From positions 1-58,088 of the forward strand of contig NZ_CADCJB010000017.1 of the NCBI RefSeq assembly GCF_902801725.1: a stretch of 58,088 bases of DNA, read 5' to 3'. Below, in pieces: positions 15,977 through 24,978 of the stretch; within the stretch, counting starts at the first letter, position 1; the number at the start of each line of letters is the position of its first letter. Below the pieces are notes generated by a model, which was given only the letters and a program-made list of their open reading frames with translations, had not been told where the DNA came from and searched no databases. The DNA comes from an uncultured Methanobrevibacter sp. GTDB lineage: Archaea; Methanobacteriota; Methanobacteria; Methanobacteriales; Methanobacteriaceae. A program made the translations under genes and the position numbers.

Positions 15977-16951
15977 CTATTTAAAAATGAAAACAGGGTT
16001 AACATCCTGATTGAAAACTTCGATTTTTTCGCCTTCATGAGTAAGATAAAGGGAATTGGAGTCTGTTACCTCACCTACGACAGCCGCTTCAATGGAAAAT
16101 CTTGAAAGATATTCCATGATGTATTCACAGTACTCCTCATCGGCTGTGAAAACAAAACCTGAACCTGGATAGACCCTAAGCCAGTCCACCCATTCGACAG
16201 TTTCATTTCTTGGAATGTCATCCAGATTGACGATTGCTCCTTTTTTGGATGTTTCCAGAAGCATTTCCAAAGTTCCAAGAATTCCCGGATTTGAAATGTC
16301 CTTTCCTGATTTGATATAGTCATTTTCAGCCAAATATTGAACGGCAGTAATCTGGTCCTGCACTAGCTTCGCATCCTTATCGTAAGTGGTATCCCAATTC
16401 AGGCTGAACATTTCATGAGGTTTGCCATCCAAATCGATTGCAACAATTACCTTGTCGCCAACTTCAGCACCGAAGCTGGTGATAATCTTGTCCTTTTGTG
16501 CAATTCCCACAATAGCAACACCCAAAGAATCACAGTCGCCATCAGGATGAAGATGTCCTCCAACCATAGGAACACCAAATTTCAAACATCCGTCCTTGAT
16601 TCCATTAAGAAGATCTTCATAAATATCATCATTGCTTATTGACATTATATTAACCATTGCCAAAGGTTTACCACCCATTGCAGCGATATCATTTACATTT
16701 ACTAAAACTGAACAATACCCTGCCCAGTAAGGGTTTATATTCATTATCTGTCCCCAAATACCGTCGGCTGCAACCAATACAACCTGATTATTACCAATGT
16801 CAATTGCAGAAGCATCATCACCAATATCTATAACCACATCTCCTGAAACATTATATGATTCTTTTAAAAGGGAGATGACATTATCAATTGAGCTTTTACG
16901 GGACACCCCTTCAAATTCACGAATAGATTTTACAAGACTCTTCAAATCCAC
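15977..16951 (-). CDS. mmp2: methanogenesis marker protein 2 (AIR synthase-like)
   Basis: The 324-residue protein belongs to the PurM/SelD/HypE fold: [16 protein letters not shown] at about 39-54 near the N-terminus, then [37 protein letters not shown] and a late [11 protein letters not shown]. This is marker 2, found in methanogens and of unknown reaction; the fold suggests ATP-dependent phosphorylation of a small metabolite or thiocarboxylate. It lies 16 bases after the DUF2117 gene and its stop lies just upstream of the DUF4013 start, so they form an operon. Confidence 0.85.
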   Translation of the reverse strand: MDLKSLVKSIREFEGVSRKSSIDNVISLLKESYNVSGDVVIDIGDDASAIDIGNNQVVLVAADGIWGQIMNINPYWAGYCSVLVNVNDIAAMGGKPLAMVNIMSISNDDIYEDLLNGIKDGCLKFGVPMVGGHLHPDGDCDSLGVAIVGIAQKDKIITSFGAEVGDKVIVAIDLDGKPHEMFSLNWDTTYDKDAKLVQDQITAVQYLAENDYIKSGKDISNPGILGTLEMLLETSKKGAIVNLDDIPRNETVEWVDWLRVYPGSGFVFTADEEYCEYIMEYLSRFSIEAAVVGEVTDSNSLYLTHEGEKIEVFNQDVNPVFIFK

Positions 16952-16967
16952 TTAAACACTTCCCTGT

Positions 16968-18089
16968 TTAATTAATATAATTAATTTTGTATTTGCAATT
17001 AATATTATTTATTATTTCAATGATTTTTTCCTCAACCTGAGATATATTCGAAAAACTGACATTAACATGATTTTCGCAAAACAATTCCTTTTCAATAGCT
17101 TGACCGCAGACATCATCAAAACCACTTTCAACTTCAAAGATGATAGAATTTTGAGCCTTGAACCCATCTTCTACAACCTTATCCAAATCACCATCAGTAA
17201 TTCCAACAATAGGTATATCAAACCTGTATAAAATATCAGAAGATATCAATGTTGTGTCATCACCAACCGTTATGACCACATCGCACTTCCGGAATTTATA
17301 AACGTCCTCGCCGGCATGGTCTAGAAATGCAACTTCAAAACAGTCATTAATATCTCTCTGCAAAATACGGGGTTTGACCTTGGCTTTCCTTAAAAGTCCT
17401 GTTTTGATGATTGCACTTTCCAAATCAACTTCACCTAACTTCTCAACGCCATGGCCTTTTAAAGTTCCGCCGACAATATCGACAATGCGATTGTCCTCTG
17501 CAATCAGAGTGAGCCTGTCAGAATCGGTTTTTCCTATGACAACACTGTTTACCATGATATTTTCACCGGGACTCACACCATGAACAACCCTGCAAGTCAT
17601 ATTATCCGAAATGTCATCCTGCCTTATATGACTGTTGTAAACCTCCTCCGGTGAAACCACATTCAGATTTAGCTTTTGCGACAATACTTCAGATAATTTT
17701 AAATCCCCATTCCATGATATTATGCTCCCATCGTCTTCGCCTGGCCTTTCAATTTGAATAACAGGAATTGAATTATCATCTACCTTTTCGACATAATGAT
17801 TATAAACCTTATATCCAAAAACCTGACCGGTAACATCAGATTTTCCATAATTGAGTAAAAATATTACATCCACACAATCATCATGAAACATCTTTAAGGA
17901 ATCGCTTGGAACCAACTTTTTTCCAATGTCTATGACATTTTCAAGGCTCGCATCGATTACAGCTGTCCTGCCCATAGTTCCGCCAAGCCGTGCAGAGACA
18001 TCACCATATTCCTTGAGCAAATCAATCAACTTTAACGCATAACCAGAATCGATTATGTTAGGACCGTGAACCACAACGCCAATTCTCAT
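16968..18089 (-). CDS. DUF2117 family protein
   Basis: The 373-residue protein opens with MRIGVVVHGPNIIDSGYALK and continues with ARLGGTMGRTAVIDA, the phrases I associate with DUF2117 proteins of methanogens. The C-terminal half has a nucleotide-binding look (CDVVITVGDDTTLISSDIL, then IPIVGITDGDLDKVV). No enzymatic role is established. Its start overlaps the end of nob1 by 4 bases, so the two are translationally coupled. A lysine/asparagine-rich, low-complexity end (NNINCKYKINYIN) is unusual compared with the rest. Confidence 0.72.
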   Translation of the reverse strand: MRIGVVVHGPNIIDSGYALKLIDLLKEYGDVSARLGGTMGRTAVIDASLENVIDIGKKLVPSDSLKMFHDDCVDVIFLLNYGKSDVTGQVFGYKVYNHYVEKVDDNSIPVIQIERPGEDDGSIISWNGDLKLSEVLSQKLNLNVVSPEEVYNSHIRQDDISDNMTCRVVHGVSPGENIMVNSVVIGKTDSDRLTLIAEDNRIVDIVGGTLKGHGVEKLGEVDLESAIIKTGLLRKAKVKPRILQRDINDCFEVAFLDHAGEDVYKFRKCDVVITVGDDTTLISSDILYRFDIPIVGITDGDLDKVVEDGFKAQNSIIFEVESGFDDVCGQAIEKELFCENHVNVSFSNISQVEEKIIEIINNINCKYKINYIN

Positions 18090-18592
18090 TCGTTCACCTT
18101 AATTCTTTTCTTAAATATTTTGGATCCGCAAATTTCACAGTCATCAAAAGGATAATCATCATCATACTCCTTTTTACATCCTTCACAGACCTTTTTCCAA
18201 TTGTAAACACCTTTGATTCCTTCGGTGATGACCCCAGAATAAGGAATATTCATTATCTTCAACGTATTCTGAATTGTATAGTCATCACTGATTACCTTAA
18301 CGTCATTGCCTTCATCAGACATCATATATGCCAGGGAAATCAGCTTCTTATCCGGAAGAGATAATCTCAAAACATCACCTGATTTGGAAATGATGCCCTC
18401 GACAGATTTTATGTATTTTTCAGGAACATCTCTAATGGTTAACCTTCCTTCATCAAGCGCAGCATCAAATTTTAAGCGTGACTCGAAATCTTTAATTTCA
18501 GATGTGATTTCCGGGACTGTAAAATTATTTTTAGATTCCAATTGAAACCCATTGATGAATGCCGATGCATCCAACACATAACAAATTTCCAT
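18086..18592 (-). CDS. nob1: rRNA maturation endonuclease Nob1
   Basis: Nob1 cleaves the 3' end of pre-16S/18S rRNA. The protein has an N-terminal PIN domain (YVLDASAFINGF with Asp8, and the later SLPDKKLISLAYMMSDEG and VISDDYTIQN acidic positions) and a C-terminal zinc ribbon with two CxxC-type pairs (CEGCKKEYD and CEICGS). Length about 168 residues fits archaeal Nob1. The ATG at 18592 is chosen because family members begin close to the first beta strand; an ATG two codons earlier is possible. It heads the unit nob1-DUF2117-mmp2-DUF4013. Confidence 0.9.
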   Translation of the reverse strand: MEICYVLDASAFINGFQLESKNNFTVPEITSEIKDFESRLKFDAALDEGRLTIRDVPEKYIKSVEGIISKSGDVLRLSLPDKKLISLAYMMSDEGNDVKVISDDYTIQNTLKIMNIPYSGVITEGIKGVYNWKKVCEGCKKEYDDDYPFDDCEICGSKIFKKRIKVNE

Positions 18593-18735
18593 AAACATAG
18601 TTTATTTAACAGATTTAATAAAACTTGGCAAAATATTTATAATGACGCGATATTGAAAAATTGTTTAAAATTTATGAAATTAAAGATAAATTCAAGTCTA
18701 CACAATATATTCATTTTGATATAAATTGGAATGAA

Positions 18736-18780
18736 TTTGGAGGAAATTTGGAGGGAAATTGGAGGAAAATTGTAGGGAAA
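18736..18780 (+). repeat. four phased direct repeats TT(T)GGAGG(G)AAA
   Basis: Four units follow each other directly: 18736-18746 TTTGGAGGAAA, 18747-18758 TTTGGAGGGAAA, 18759-18769 TTGGAGGAAAA and 18770-18780 TTGTAGGGAAA. The period is 11-12 bases, about one helical turn, so a protein could bind all copies on one DNA face. The array lies just upstream of a TATA-like AATATATTTAA (18786-18796) and about 110 bases before the first regulator gene, an arrangement expected for an activator or autoregulator site. The core also looks like a Shine-Dalgarno sequence, but no start codon with a reading frame follows each copy. Confidence 0.55.
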
Positions 18781-18887
18781 TTTGAATAATATATTTAACA
18801 TTTAAAAATTAAATCTACTATTGTAAAATATTTATGAAATAAATATATTACATTCATGAATTGCAAAACAATGGAGGTTGAAAAAAA

Positions 18888-19673
18888 ATGATTAGCCATT
18901 ATGATTTAAATAGCGACATAAAATTTCTTGCAAAATCAGAAATTCGGCTGAAAATTATAAGTGAACTGCAAAACAAACCCAAATCAGTAAAAGACCTTGT
19001 AAAAACAACTAAAATTACATACAGCTCCATTTCAAGCAACTTAACAAAGCTTGAAGAACACAACTACGTAACCAAAAAGAAAAACAAATACTACCTGAAT
19101 CCTCTGAGCGAAATCTATTACAAAAATTTGATGGACTTTAAAATGAGTGTGGATTTGATAAATGATTTCAATGACTTCTGGAACAAGCATAACATCGATC
19201 AATTAAGCATCGAATCAATACAGAACATCATTGATTTGAAAGATTCCAAGCTGGTGAAAACAAGCCCTCTGGACATATACAAAACCCACAACACCATTAA
19301 AAAAAAGATTATCGAATCAAGAAACATCAAAGCCATTTTCCCCTATCTCCACCCTGAATACCCCCAACTGATTGAAAATATTCTGGAAAATGACGGAACA
19401 GTTGAACTTATAATTCCAAAAAACATGTTTAAAAAGATGATATTGGAAATTGAAGAGGACATACGCAAATCCGCCACCAAAAATGGTCGGCTGAAAGTTT
19501 ATACAACTGCAGATGAATTAAAATTATATTTGACATTATGTGATGAATCAATGAGTTTGGGATTATTCAAAAATGACGGCAGCTTCGACCAGAATAGAAT
19601 CCTAATATCCTCCAGCGAAAAATCACAAAAATGGGCAGACGATCTTTTTACAACAATGAAAGAAAAAATGTGA
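18888..19673 (+). CDS. winged-helix regulator with FilR1-type (DUF1724) C-terminal domain
   Basis: The 261-residue protein has an N-terminal ArsR-like winged helix (about 12-75; SEIRLKIISELQNKPKSVKD and ITYSSISSNLTKLEEHNYV). A helical linker with DFWNKHNIDQLSIESIQNI follows, then a domain reading IFPYLHPEYPQLIENIL and VELIIPKNMF and ending SLGLFKNDGSFDQNRILISS. This is the layout of FilR1-like regulators that are numerous in methanogens. GGAGG lies before the ATG. It starts a run of three regulators on the plus strand and is preceded by the phased repeats at 18736-18780, possibly its own binding site. The ligand is unknown. Confidence 0.8.
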   Translation: MISHYDLNSDIKFLAKSEIRLKIISELQNKPKSVKDLVKTTKITYSSISSNLTKLEEHNYVTKKKNKYYLNPLSEIYYKNLMDFKMSVDLINDFNDFWNKHNIDQLSIESIQNIIDLKDSKLVKTSPLDIYKTHNTIKKKIIESRNIKAIFPYLHPEYPQLIENILENDGTVELIIPKNMFKKMILEIEEDIRKSATKNGRLKVYTTADELKLYLTLCDESMSLGLFKNDGSFDQNRILISSSEKSQKWADDLFTTMKEKM

Positions 19674-19678
19674 TTATA

Positions 19679-20494
19679 ATGACAAACATACAGACTAAAC
19701 GCCAATTAAATGAAGAATATAAGAACATTAAATATATTTTAACATCCACAATGAGATCAAGATTAATTTTAGCAATGTACAGGAGCCCCAAGAATTTGGA
19801 AGAATTAAGAAACGAATTGAAAAAGCCATCAGCCACCATACTGCATGGACTTAAGGAACTTGAAACCAAAAACCTGATTCGGAAAGTTCAAAAGAAATAC
19901 CAGTTAACATCAAATGGCTTTTTATTGGCCACCAATATGATAAAACTTATTGAAAACTGGTCATCCATAAATAAAAATACTTCATTTTGGGACAATCATG
20001 ACCTGAAGGGCATTCCTAAAGAACTTTTAAAAAATATGCATCTTTTAAAGGATGCGACATACATCACATCAACAACCAGCGACCTGTCCAATGCGTTCAA
20101 CAAGTACATAAACTTAATTTCAACATCCAAAGAACTGAAAATAATAATGCCCATATACTCTGAAAATCACTTTAGGCACATTATAGGACTATTAAATGAA
20201 AATAAATTAAATTATCTGGAATTGGTCATAAGCAAAGAAATTCTAAGCTCAATAAGATTAAACGAATCATTGAAAAAAGCTCTGCTTAGAAATAAAAAAG
20301 TGAAGATAATTTGTGTGAAAAAGAATTTGAAAATATTTTTGACCTATTCACCAGAGTTTATGTCCTTAACTCTCTTTTTCAAAGATGGTCATTACGACGA
20401 TTCTCAGATATTAATTGGAAAATCTGAAAATAGTCTAAAATGGGCATCTGAGCTCTATTCAACATATAAGGAGGTGAATCATGAAGAAAAATAA
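19679..20494 (+). CDS. second winged-helix FilR1-type regulator
   Basis: The 271-residue protein is built like its upstream neighbour: a winged helix (about 15-75; MRSRLILAMYRSPKNLEEL and SATILHGLKELETKNLI), a linker with FWDNHDLKGIPKELLKNM, then a domain with ELKIIMPIYSENHFRHIIGL and a C-terminal SLTLFFKDGHYDDSQILIG. The shared 'SL.LF..DG..D..QILI' ending marks the two as divergent paralogues. Start at 19679, 5 bases after the previous stop; a TTG/ATG further up lies inside the preceding gene. The third regulator's ribosome-binding site is inside its 3' end. Confidence 0.8.
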   Translation: MTNIQTKRQLNEEYKNIKYILTSTMRSRLILAMYRSPKNLEELRNELKKPSATILHGLKELETKNLIRKVQKKYQLTSNGFLLATNMIKLIENWSSINKNTSFWDNHDLKGIPKELLKNMHLLKDATYITSTTSDLSNAFNKYINLISTSKELKIIMPIYSENHFRHIIGLLNENKLNYLELVISKEILSSIRLNESLKKALLRNKKVKIICVKKNLKIFLTYSPEFMSLTLFFKDGHYDDSQILIGKSENSLKWASELYSTYKEVNHEEK

Positions 20495-20783
20495 TTTAAC
20501 CCCAATCGTTAGAAAAATGAATAATTTAATATTGGGACGAAAAGGCGGAAAAACCACTGTTAAAATTATCGATAAAATCTTAAAAGAACCACACAATACC
20601 AATCAATTATCTAATGAATTGAATTTGGACTACAATACAGTAAAATATCACATATACCTGATTTTAAAATCAGAATTATTTGTACAAAGTGAAGTAAACT
20701 ATGGCAGTCTTTTTTATCCGTCTTCAAAATTGATAAATAATTTAAATGAGTATGAACAGATAAAAAAATTACTTAAAAAATAA
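20481..20783 (+). CDS. short winged-helix DNA-binding protein
   Basis: The 100-residue protein is a lone ArsR-like winged helix: TVKIIDKILKEPHNTNQLSN then LNLDYNTVKYHIYLILKSEL as the recognition helix region, with wing residues VNYGSLFYPSSKL. It has no sensor domain. The ATG overlaps the end of the upstream regulator by 14 bases, and a near-perfect AAGGAGGTGA sits just before it, so translation should be strong and coupled. It could act as a co-regulator or antagonist of the two larger proteins. Confidence 0.75.
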   Translation: MKKNNLTPIVRKMNNLILGRKGGKTTVKIIDKILKEPHNTNQLSNELNLDYNTVKYHIYLILKSELFVQSEVNYGSLFYPSSKLINNLNEYEQIKKLLKK

Positions 20784-20798
20784 AAAATGTGATGAATC

Positions 20799-21305
20799 AT
20801 GAAAAGTGAAACTGCAAAAGAACATCAAAAAGAATCATCCAAAGACATTAGTTGTGGAATAATAACACTTAGTGACAGTAGAAAATCAAAAAAAGCGGAT
20901 CTGTCCGGAAAATATATTGCGCAAGAAATTGAAACACGATACACATTAAATTCACGAAAAATAATCCCTGATGAGAGCAAAGATTTAATTAATGCAATTA
21001 ATGAAATGGTAGACGATGACATTGATGTCATTTTAACAACCGGCGGAACTGGATTGGATGCAAGAGACATTACAGTTGAAACCGTTGAATCACTTTTCAG
21101 AAAAAAATTAGAGGGATTCGGTGAGATATTTAGAGTCAAATCTTATGAAGAAATCGGTGCTGCCGCACTATTATCCCGAGCAACAGCAGGAATTTATAAA
21201 AATACGGTAATTTTTTCAATGCCCGGCTCACCAAATGCAGTAAAAACTGCTCTAAGTATTATCATCGATGAACTCCCACATTTTGTTCATCACGTGAAAA
21301 AATAG
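20799..21305 (+). CDS. moaB: molybdenum cofactor biosynthesis protein MoaB/MogA family
   Basis: The family adenylylates molybdopterin ahead of metal insertion (MoaB/MogA); in methanogens this serves tungsten or molybdenum formylmethanofuran dehydrogenase and formate dehydrogenase. The 168-residue protein has ISCGIITLSDSR near the N-terminus, DVILTTGGTGLDARDITVE (about 77-95) and the C-terminal IFSMPGSPNAVKTALS, which are the MPT-binding motifs. The N-terminal 15 charged residues are a short extension seen in archaeal members. It follows the three regulators at 15 bases, so it may be the co-transcribed target of that group or simply the end of the unit. Confidence 0.92.
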   Translation: MKSETAKEHQKESSKDISCGIITLSDSRKSKKADLSGKYIAQEIETRYTLNSRKIIPDESKDLINAINEMVDDDIDVILTTGGTGLDARDITVETVESLFRKKLEGFGEIFRVKSYEEIGAAALLSRATAGIYKNTVIFSMPGSPNAVKTALSIIIDELPHFVHHVKK

Positions 21306-21313
21306 TAATGTAT

Positions 21314-21332
21314 GATGAAATCAAATTTCATC
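21314..21332. terminator. bidirectional terminator between moaB and pyrE
   Basis: GATGAAAT and ATTTCATC form a perfect 8-bp stem with a 3-nt loop, followed on the plus strand by ATCATTTTTAAT. It sits between the convergent stops of moaB (21305) and pyrE (21340) and can serve both. Confidence 0.65.
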
Positions 21333-21339
21333 ATCATTT

Positions 21340-21867
21340 TTAATCAAAAAATTCATTGACAGTTATCAAAGGCTCAAGAGTTATGCCTTCTTTTTCAAAC
21401 TCTTCCATAGCCCCTTCCTGTCTATCTACAACAACAAAAGCTCTTTTTACATTACCTCCATTGTCCTGAATGGCTTTGATTGCTTTTAAAAGTGATCCTC
21501 CAGTAGTTGACACGTCTTCAACAACAATAACGTTATCACCTTCTAAAAGTTCGCCTTCAATCAATTTTGAAGTACCATATCCTTTCTTTTCCTTACGAAT
21601 CATCAATAATGGAAGTTTTGATTCAAGAGAAACAGCTGTAGCTATTGGAACTGCCCCCAAAGCAGGACCTGCAACCTTATCAATTTCATCATCCTTGATT
21701 TTGTCAGTGATTAAACTGGAAATTGTAGACAGAATGTCAGGTTCTGTAATGGCTTTTTTCATGTTAATGTAATAATTGCTTTTCTTTCCTGAAGATAAAG
21801 TAAAATCACCTTCAAGAAATACTTCATTTTTCTTTAATAAATCAATTAAGTATTCTTTTGAAGTCAT
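21340..21867 (-). CDS. pyrE: orotate phosphoribosyltransferase
   Basis: PyrE transfers ribose 5-phosphate from PRPP to orotate in pyrimidine synthesis. The 175-residue protein has [18 protein letters not shown] (20-38) for orotate binding, the [14 protein letters not shown] loop, the flexible KKGYGTS loop and the PRPP motif [18 protein letters not shown]. The length is typical of archaeal PyrE. Its ATG overlaps the stop of the PRC-barrel gene by one base (TAATG), so the two are translated together. Confidence 0.94.
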   Translation of the reverse strand: MTSKEYLIDLLKKNEVFLEGDFTLSSGKKSNYYINMKKAITEPDILSTISSLITDKIKDDEIDKVAGPALGAVPIATAVSLESKLPLLMIRKEKKGYGTSKLIEGELLEGDNVIVVEDVSTTGGSLLKAIKAIQDNGGNVKRAFVVVDRQEGAMEEFEKEGITLEPLITVNEFFD

Positions 21868-22097
21868 TATAAATCATCTTCACCCTTAAGTAAAATCTTA
21901 TCCCCAATTACTTTTACAAGCTCAATTGGAATAACATTTTCACTAGCTTTAATCTGTTCAGAAAACCCTGATTTTTTGATAACAAGGTCAGTTAACTCAA
22001 ATGTGTCCTTATCAAAGATAACATCAGAGACTTTACCTACAATTTGAATATCAGCATCCAGAATTTCCTTTCCAAATAATTCATTTTTAATTCTCAT
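21867..22097 (-). CDS. PRC-barrel domain protein
   Basis: A 76-residue single-domain protein: [40 protein letters not shown], then [20 protein letters not shown], which is the beta-rich PRC-barrel pattern ('G..V.DA....GKV.D..FD...G.....V'). Archaeal members are small, and their binding partner is usually unknown. The ATG at 22097 follows AGGTG; a GTG three codons earlier lies within that ribosome-binding site. Located between a PEP-synthase-like gene and pyrE on the same strand. A second member lies at 45547-45822. Confidence 0.82.
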   Translation of the reverse strand: MRIKNELFGKEILDADIQIVGKVSDVIFDKDTFELTDLVIKKSGFSEQIKASENVIPIELVKVIGDKILLKGEDDL

Positions 22098-22126
22098 TAG
22101 GAACACCTAATAAATAATATGTAGTT

Positions 22127-24769
22127 TCAGTTTAAAATACATTTACTTTCATCGTTTTCCATATCATGATAAAATTCAAGATTATCCTCATCGAAGTCAA
22201 CGACATGTATCATTTCATAGACATCATCATCAAGCTCTGGGTTGATATCAACCAGCCTGTTAGGATACTTTTCAATCATGTCTTTATTGAAGGCCAATCT
22301 CTTTTCATTTTCAAAAATAGCCCCATAATATATATCCGCTTCAACAAGATCCTGAAACATGTGGCTTCCAAATGACAATTCAGGAACATATCCCACCTTA
22401 CTGTAGGATTCCTCAAGAATGGCACTGAATTGACTTATTTCTGCAAATACAACAGGAATTCCAAGTTCGGGTGATGAAGTTCCTATTCTTCCGGGAACAA
22501 TCAGCATGGATGTCCTTTCATTGTTTTTGCAGTACTCATTTATTTCGCCAATTATTCTGGCAATCAAGCTTTTTTTAGCATATGGATATTCATAATACCT
22601 ATGAGAATCAACATAGACCAGCGTATCTATGTTTTCTTTTCTTGAACGTCCCATTGATGCCTTTTTAATATGGAAATATGTTTCACCAACATCTTTTGGT
22701 ATTTCAATGATTTCCTTTGTTGTTGAAACCTGAAGTGGCCTGCACTGCAGAAGATTAACTACAAATGAGTTGTTTTCACCAATATTTACAGTATATTCAA
22801 CATCGACAGGATAGTCATAGGCCATCTCAAGAGTTTTTAGAAGCTCCTTCATCATTCCAATGAACCGGTCATTGTTTACAATACCATTACAATTCACGAA
22901 CACTATTTCCCTTCTTTGACCTCTTTCCCTAAATCTTCTCTCTGCCTCGCTGTCGTGCTCAATTACAGGACGCTTGGCATATCTTGGAAGAACTTCCAAA
23001 CCTTCATCGACAGGAATTTCATGCAGTGAAATTTCCTTCAAATCCAGAACGTCAAGGGAGTGCTGAGAGTATTTGTGTCGCTCCGCAACATCAGGGTGGT
23101 CAATTGCATGAGGTCTATCAAGGTTAATTATTCTCGGATAATCATTTTGTGTCCTGTCCACAGCTTTTGTACCCAAACCCATAACAAGCCTGAGCATTCC
23201 GCCATTACGTCCCATGTCAGGTTCAGGAGAATATGGAGAATATGAAAATCCTACACCTGCAATTGTCGGGAAAAAGTAATCTCCATAGTATGATCCGGAA
23301 ACTCTCTGAACTAAAAGCCCCATCTGTTCATCACAGTCATCCAAATCATTTAAAGACCGGTATTCCAATGCGGAAATATTCATCATACTTGCATATACTG
23401 TTTTGACTGCATCCTCAAATGCCTGTAGACGCTCTTCAAGAGACCCTCTGTTGACACAGAACACTGATTCATATTTACCAGCAAAAGCATTTCCGAATCC
23501 ATCTTCCAAAAGACTGCTTGAACGCACAATAATAGGGCTTTGACCGAAATAATCCAGAACCCGTCGGAATTCATTCTTGATATCATCCGGAAATACTCCA
23601 TTTTTCAATCCTTCTTCCAGTTCACGGCCTGCTTCATAGTATCCTTCCTTGGTTCTCTGTTTTACGCGAATGTTCCACAAATCGTTGAAAACAATGTATG
23701 TATAGAACAAATCGGAACCTATATAAAATGAATCGTCAGGCTCAAAATTGGCATATAAGTCAGGACGCTCTTTTTCAATGATTTTACGAGCTAAAAGCAT
23801 TCCACATGCTTTACCCCCAATCATTCCACTTCCAACCAGCCTATTGTGGATGCTGATATAGTCCTCATAGTCGAAGTATTTCTTTATCTTCTCGCTTACC
23901 TTCTCATCCTTTGCCATCATCATGCCACACATCAGGTCGCACCTGTCCGAGACATCAACACCATTTTGATGCAGCAGCTCGGTAGCTGTGAAAAATCGCT
24001 CCCAACTGTCTGTATTCTGCTCATTGTTGTATGCAGAGGCTGAATTGATTACCTGATAAAATTTGGAAACTTCCAGACCATCAGTCAGAGTTGTAACTTC
24101 ACCGGTTTCCGGATTGTACTTATGTCCTAAAAACATTGTCTGAGAATATCTGTTCCATACTTTCAAAGGATGTACATAAACATCATCATTATTAGAGTAT
24201 ACATCCAGGAAGAGTTGAGTTGTTTCCCTAATTTTTGCAATTGATTCGAAAGAATGCTTTCCTCTGATGACCGGGAAAAATGCAACAGTATCCAAAATAA
24301 AGAGATATGGACATGTGACCCTGAAAAAATTGCCCATCATCAAATCGGTTGCCCATGCGGCCTGAAGGTCAGAAAGGCAATCGAACACATAAAATGCATC
24401 ATAACCTTCCTTTGTAATGATATTGTGAACCTCCAATGTGAAGGACTCGAACTGTTCCATCGGGTCAACCTTATAGATTTTAATCCCGTCCTTTTCAATC
24501 ATTGCAAACTCGGAATCCTGATTTTTCCTTTCCTCTTCCAATCTTTCAAAATCATCATCACTCATCTCAATCAAAGGTTCATGCTGACCAAAATTTATGT
24601 AAATAAGATTTCTTTTATCCTCCAATGCCTGTTTGACATAAGGATTTACAAAATATGAAAATTCCTTTAAATTTGAAACCTGCCAAACTACATTATCGCC
24701 TAAGCGGATATTATCCAACGTTTCGTCCAATTCATCAATTCCTGATTTTACCCTTTCAAAAGCTGCCAT
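22127..24769 (-). CDS. PEP/pyruvate-binding (PPDK N-terminal-like) protein fused to a KaiC-like N-terminal domain
   Basis: The 880-residue protein begins like RecA/KaiC ATPases (VKSGIDELDETLDNIRLGDN, then NLIYINFG and DAFYVFDCLSDLQA), but the Walker A GxxGxGKT is absent, so ATP binding there is doubtful. Residues about 310-690 resemble the ATP-grasp part of PEP synthase and pyruvate phosphate dikinase: GGKACGMLLARKI, SPIIVRSSSLLEDGFGNAFA (about 408-427) and the late NLLQCRPLQ. The swivelling phosphohistidine domain (GGxTSHAA) and the TIM-barrel PEP domain are missing, so it cannot carry out the PEP synthase reaction alone. It may phosphorylate or sense another partner. No GC-rich or foreign signs. 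Operon with PRC-barrel and pyrE is likely. Confidence 0.78.
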   Translation of the reverse strand: MAAFERVKSGIDELDETLDNIRLGDNVVWQVSNLKEFSYFVNPYVKQALEDKRNLIYINFGQHEPLIEMSDDDFERLEEERKNQDSEFAMIEKDGIKIYKVDPMEQFESFTLEVHNIITKEGYDAFYVFDCLSDLQAAWATDLMMGNFFRVTCPYLFILDTVAFFPVIRGKHSFESIAKIRETTQLFLDVYSNNDDVYVHPLKVWNRYSQTMFLGHKYNPETGEVTTLTDGLEVSKFYQVINSASAYNNEQNTDSWERFFTATELLHQNGVDVSDRCDLMCGMMMAKDEKVSEKIKKYFDYEDYISIHNRLVGSGMIGGKACGMLLARKIIEKERPDLYANFEPDDSFYIGSDLFYTYIVFNDLWNIRVKQRTKEGYYEAGRELEEGLKNGVFPDDIKNEFRRVLDYFGQSPIIVRSSSLLEDGFGNAFAGKYESVFCVNRGSLEERLQAFEDAVKTVYASMMNISALEYRSLNDLDDCDEQMGLLVQRVSGSYYGDYFFPTIAGVGFSYSPYSPEPDMGRNGGMLRLVMGLGTKAVDRTQNDYPRIINLDRPHAIDHPDVAERHKYSQHSLDVLDLKEISLHEIPVDEGLEVLPRYAKRPVIEHDSEAERRFRERGQRREIVFVNCNGIVNNDRFIGMMKELLKTLEMAYDYPVDVEYTVNIGENNSFVVNLLQCRPLQVSTTKEIIEIPKDVGETYFHIKKASMGRSRKENIDTLVYVDSHRYYEYPYAKKSLIARIIGEINEYCKNNERTSMLIVPGRIGTSSPELGIPVVFAEISQFSAILEESYSKVGYVPELSFGSHMFQDLVEADIYYGAIFENEKRLAFNKDMIEKYPNRLVDINPELDDDVYEMIHVVDFDEDNLEFYHDMENDESKCILN

Positions 24770-24978
24770 AATAAAAACTCCATGAATGTTCAGTTTTTAG
24801 TTAAAATTAATTCCTATTTTGAAGTATATTCAATTTAATATATAAAAATATTGAATATTATTTAATTTGTCGGCAAAATAACTTCCGAATTACAGACAGA
24901 CACCATAAATGACCCCCGAATGAAAAATTGTATTAATTGCAAACAACATAATAACAACATTACTTAAAAGGTGAATGT

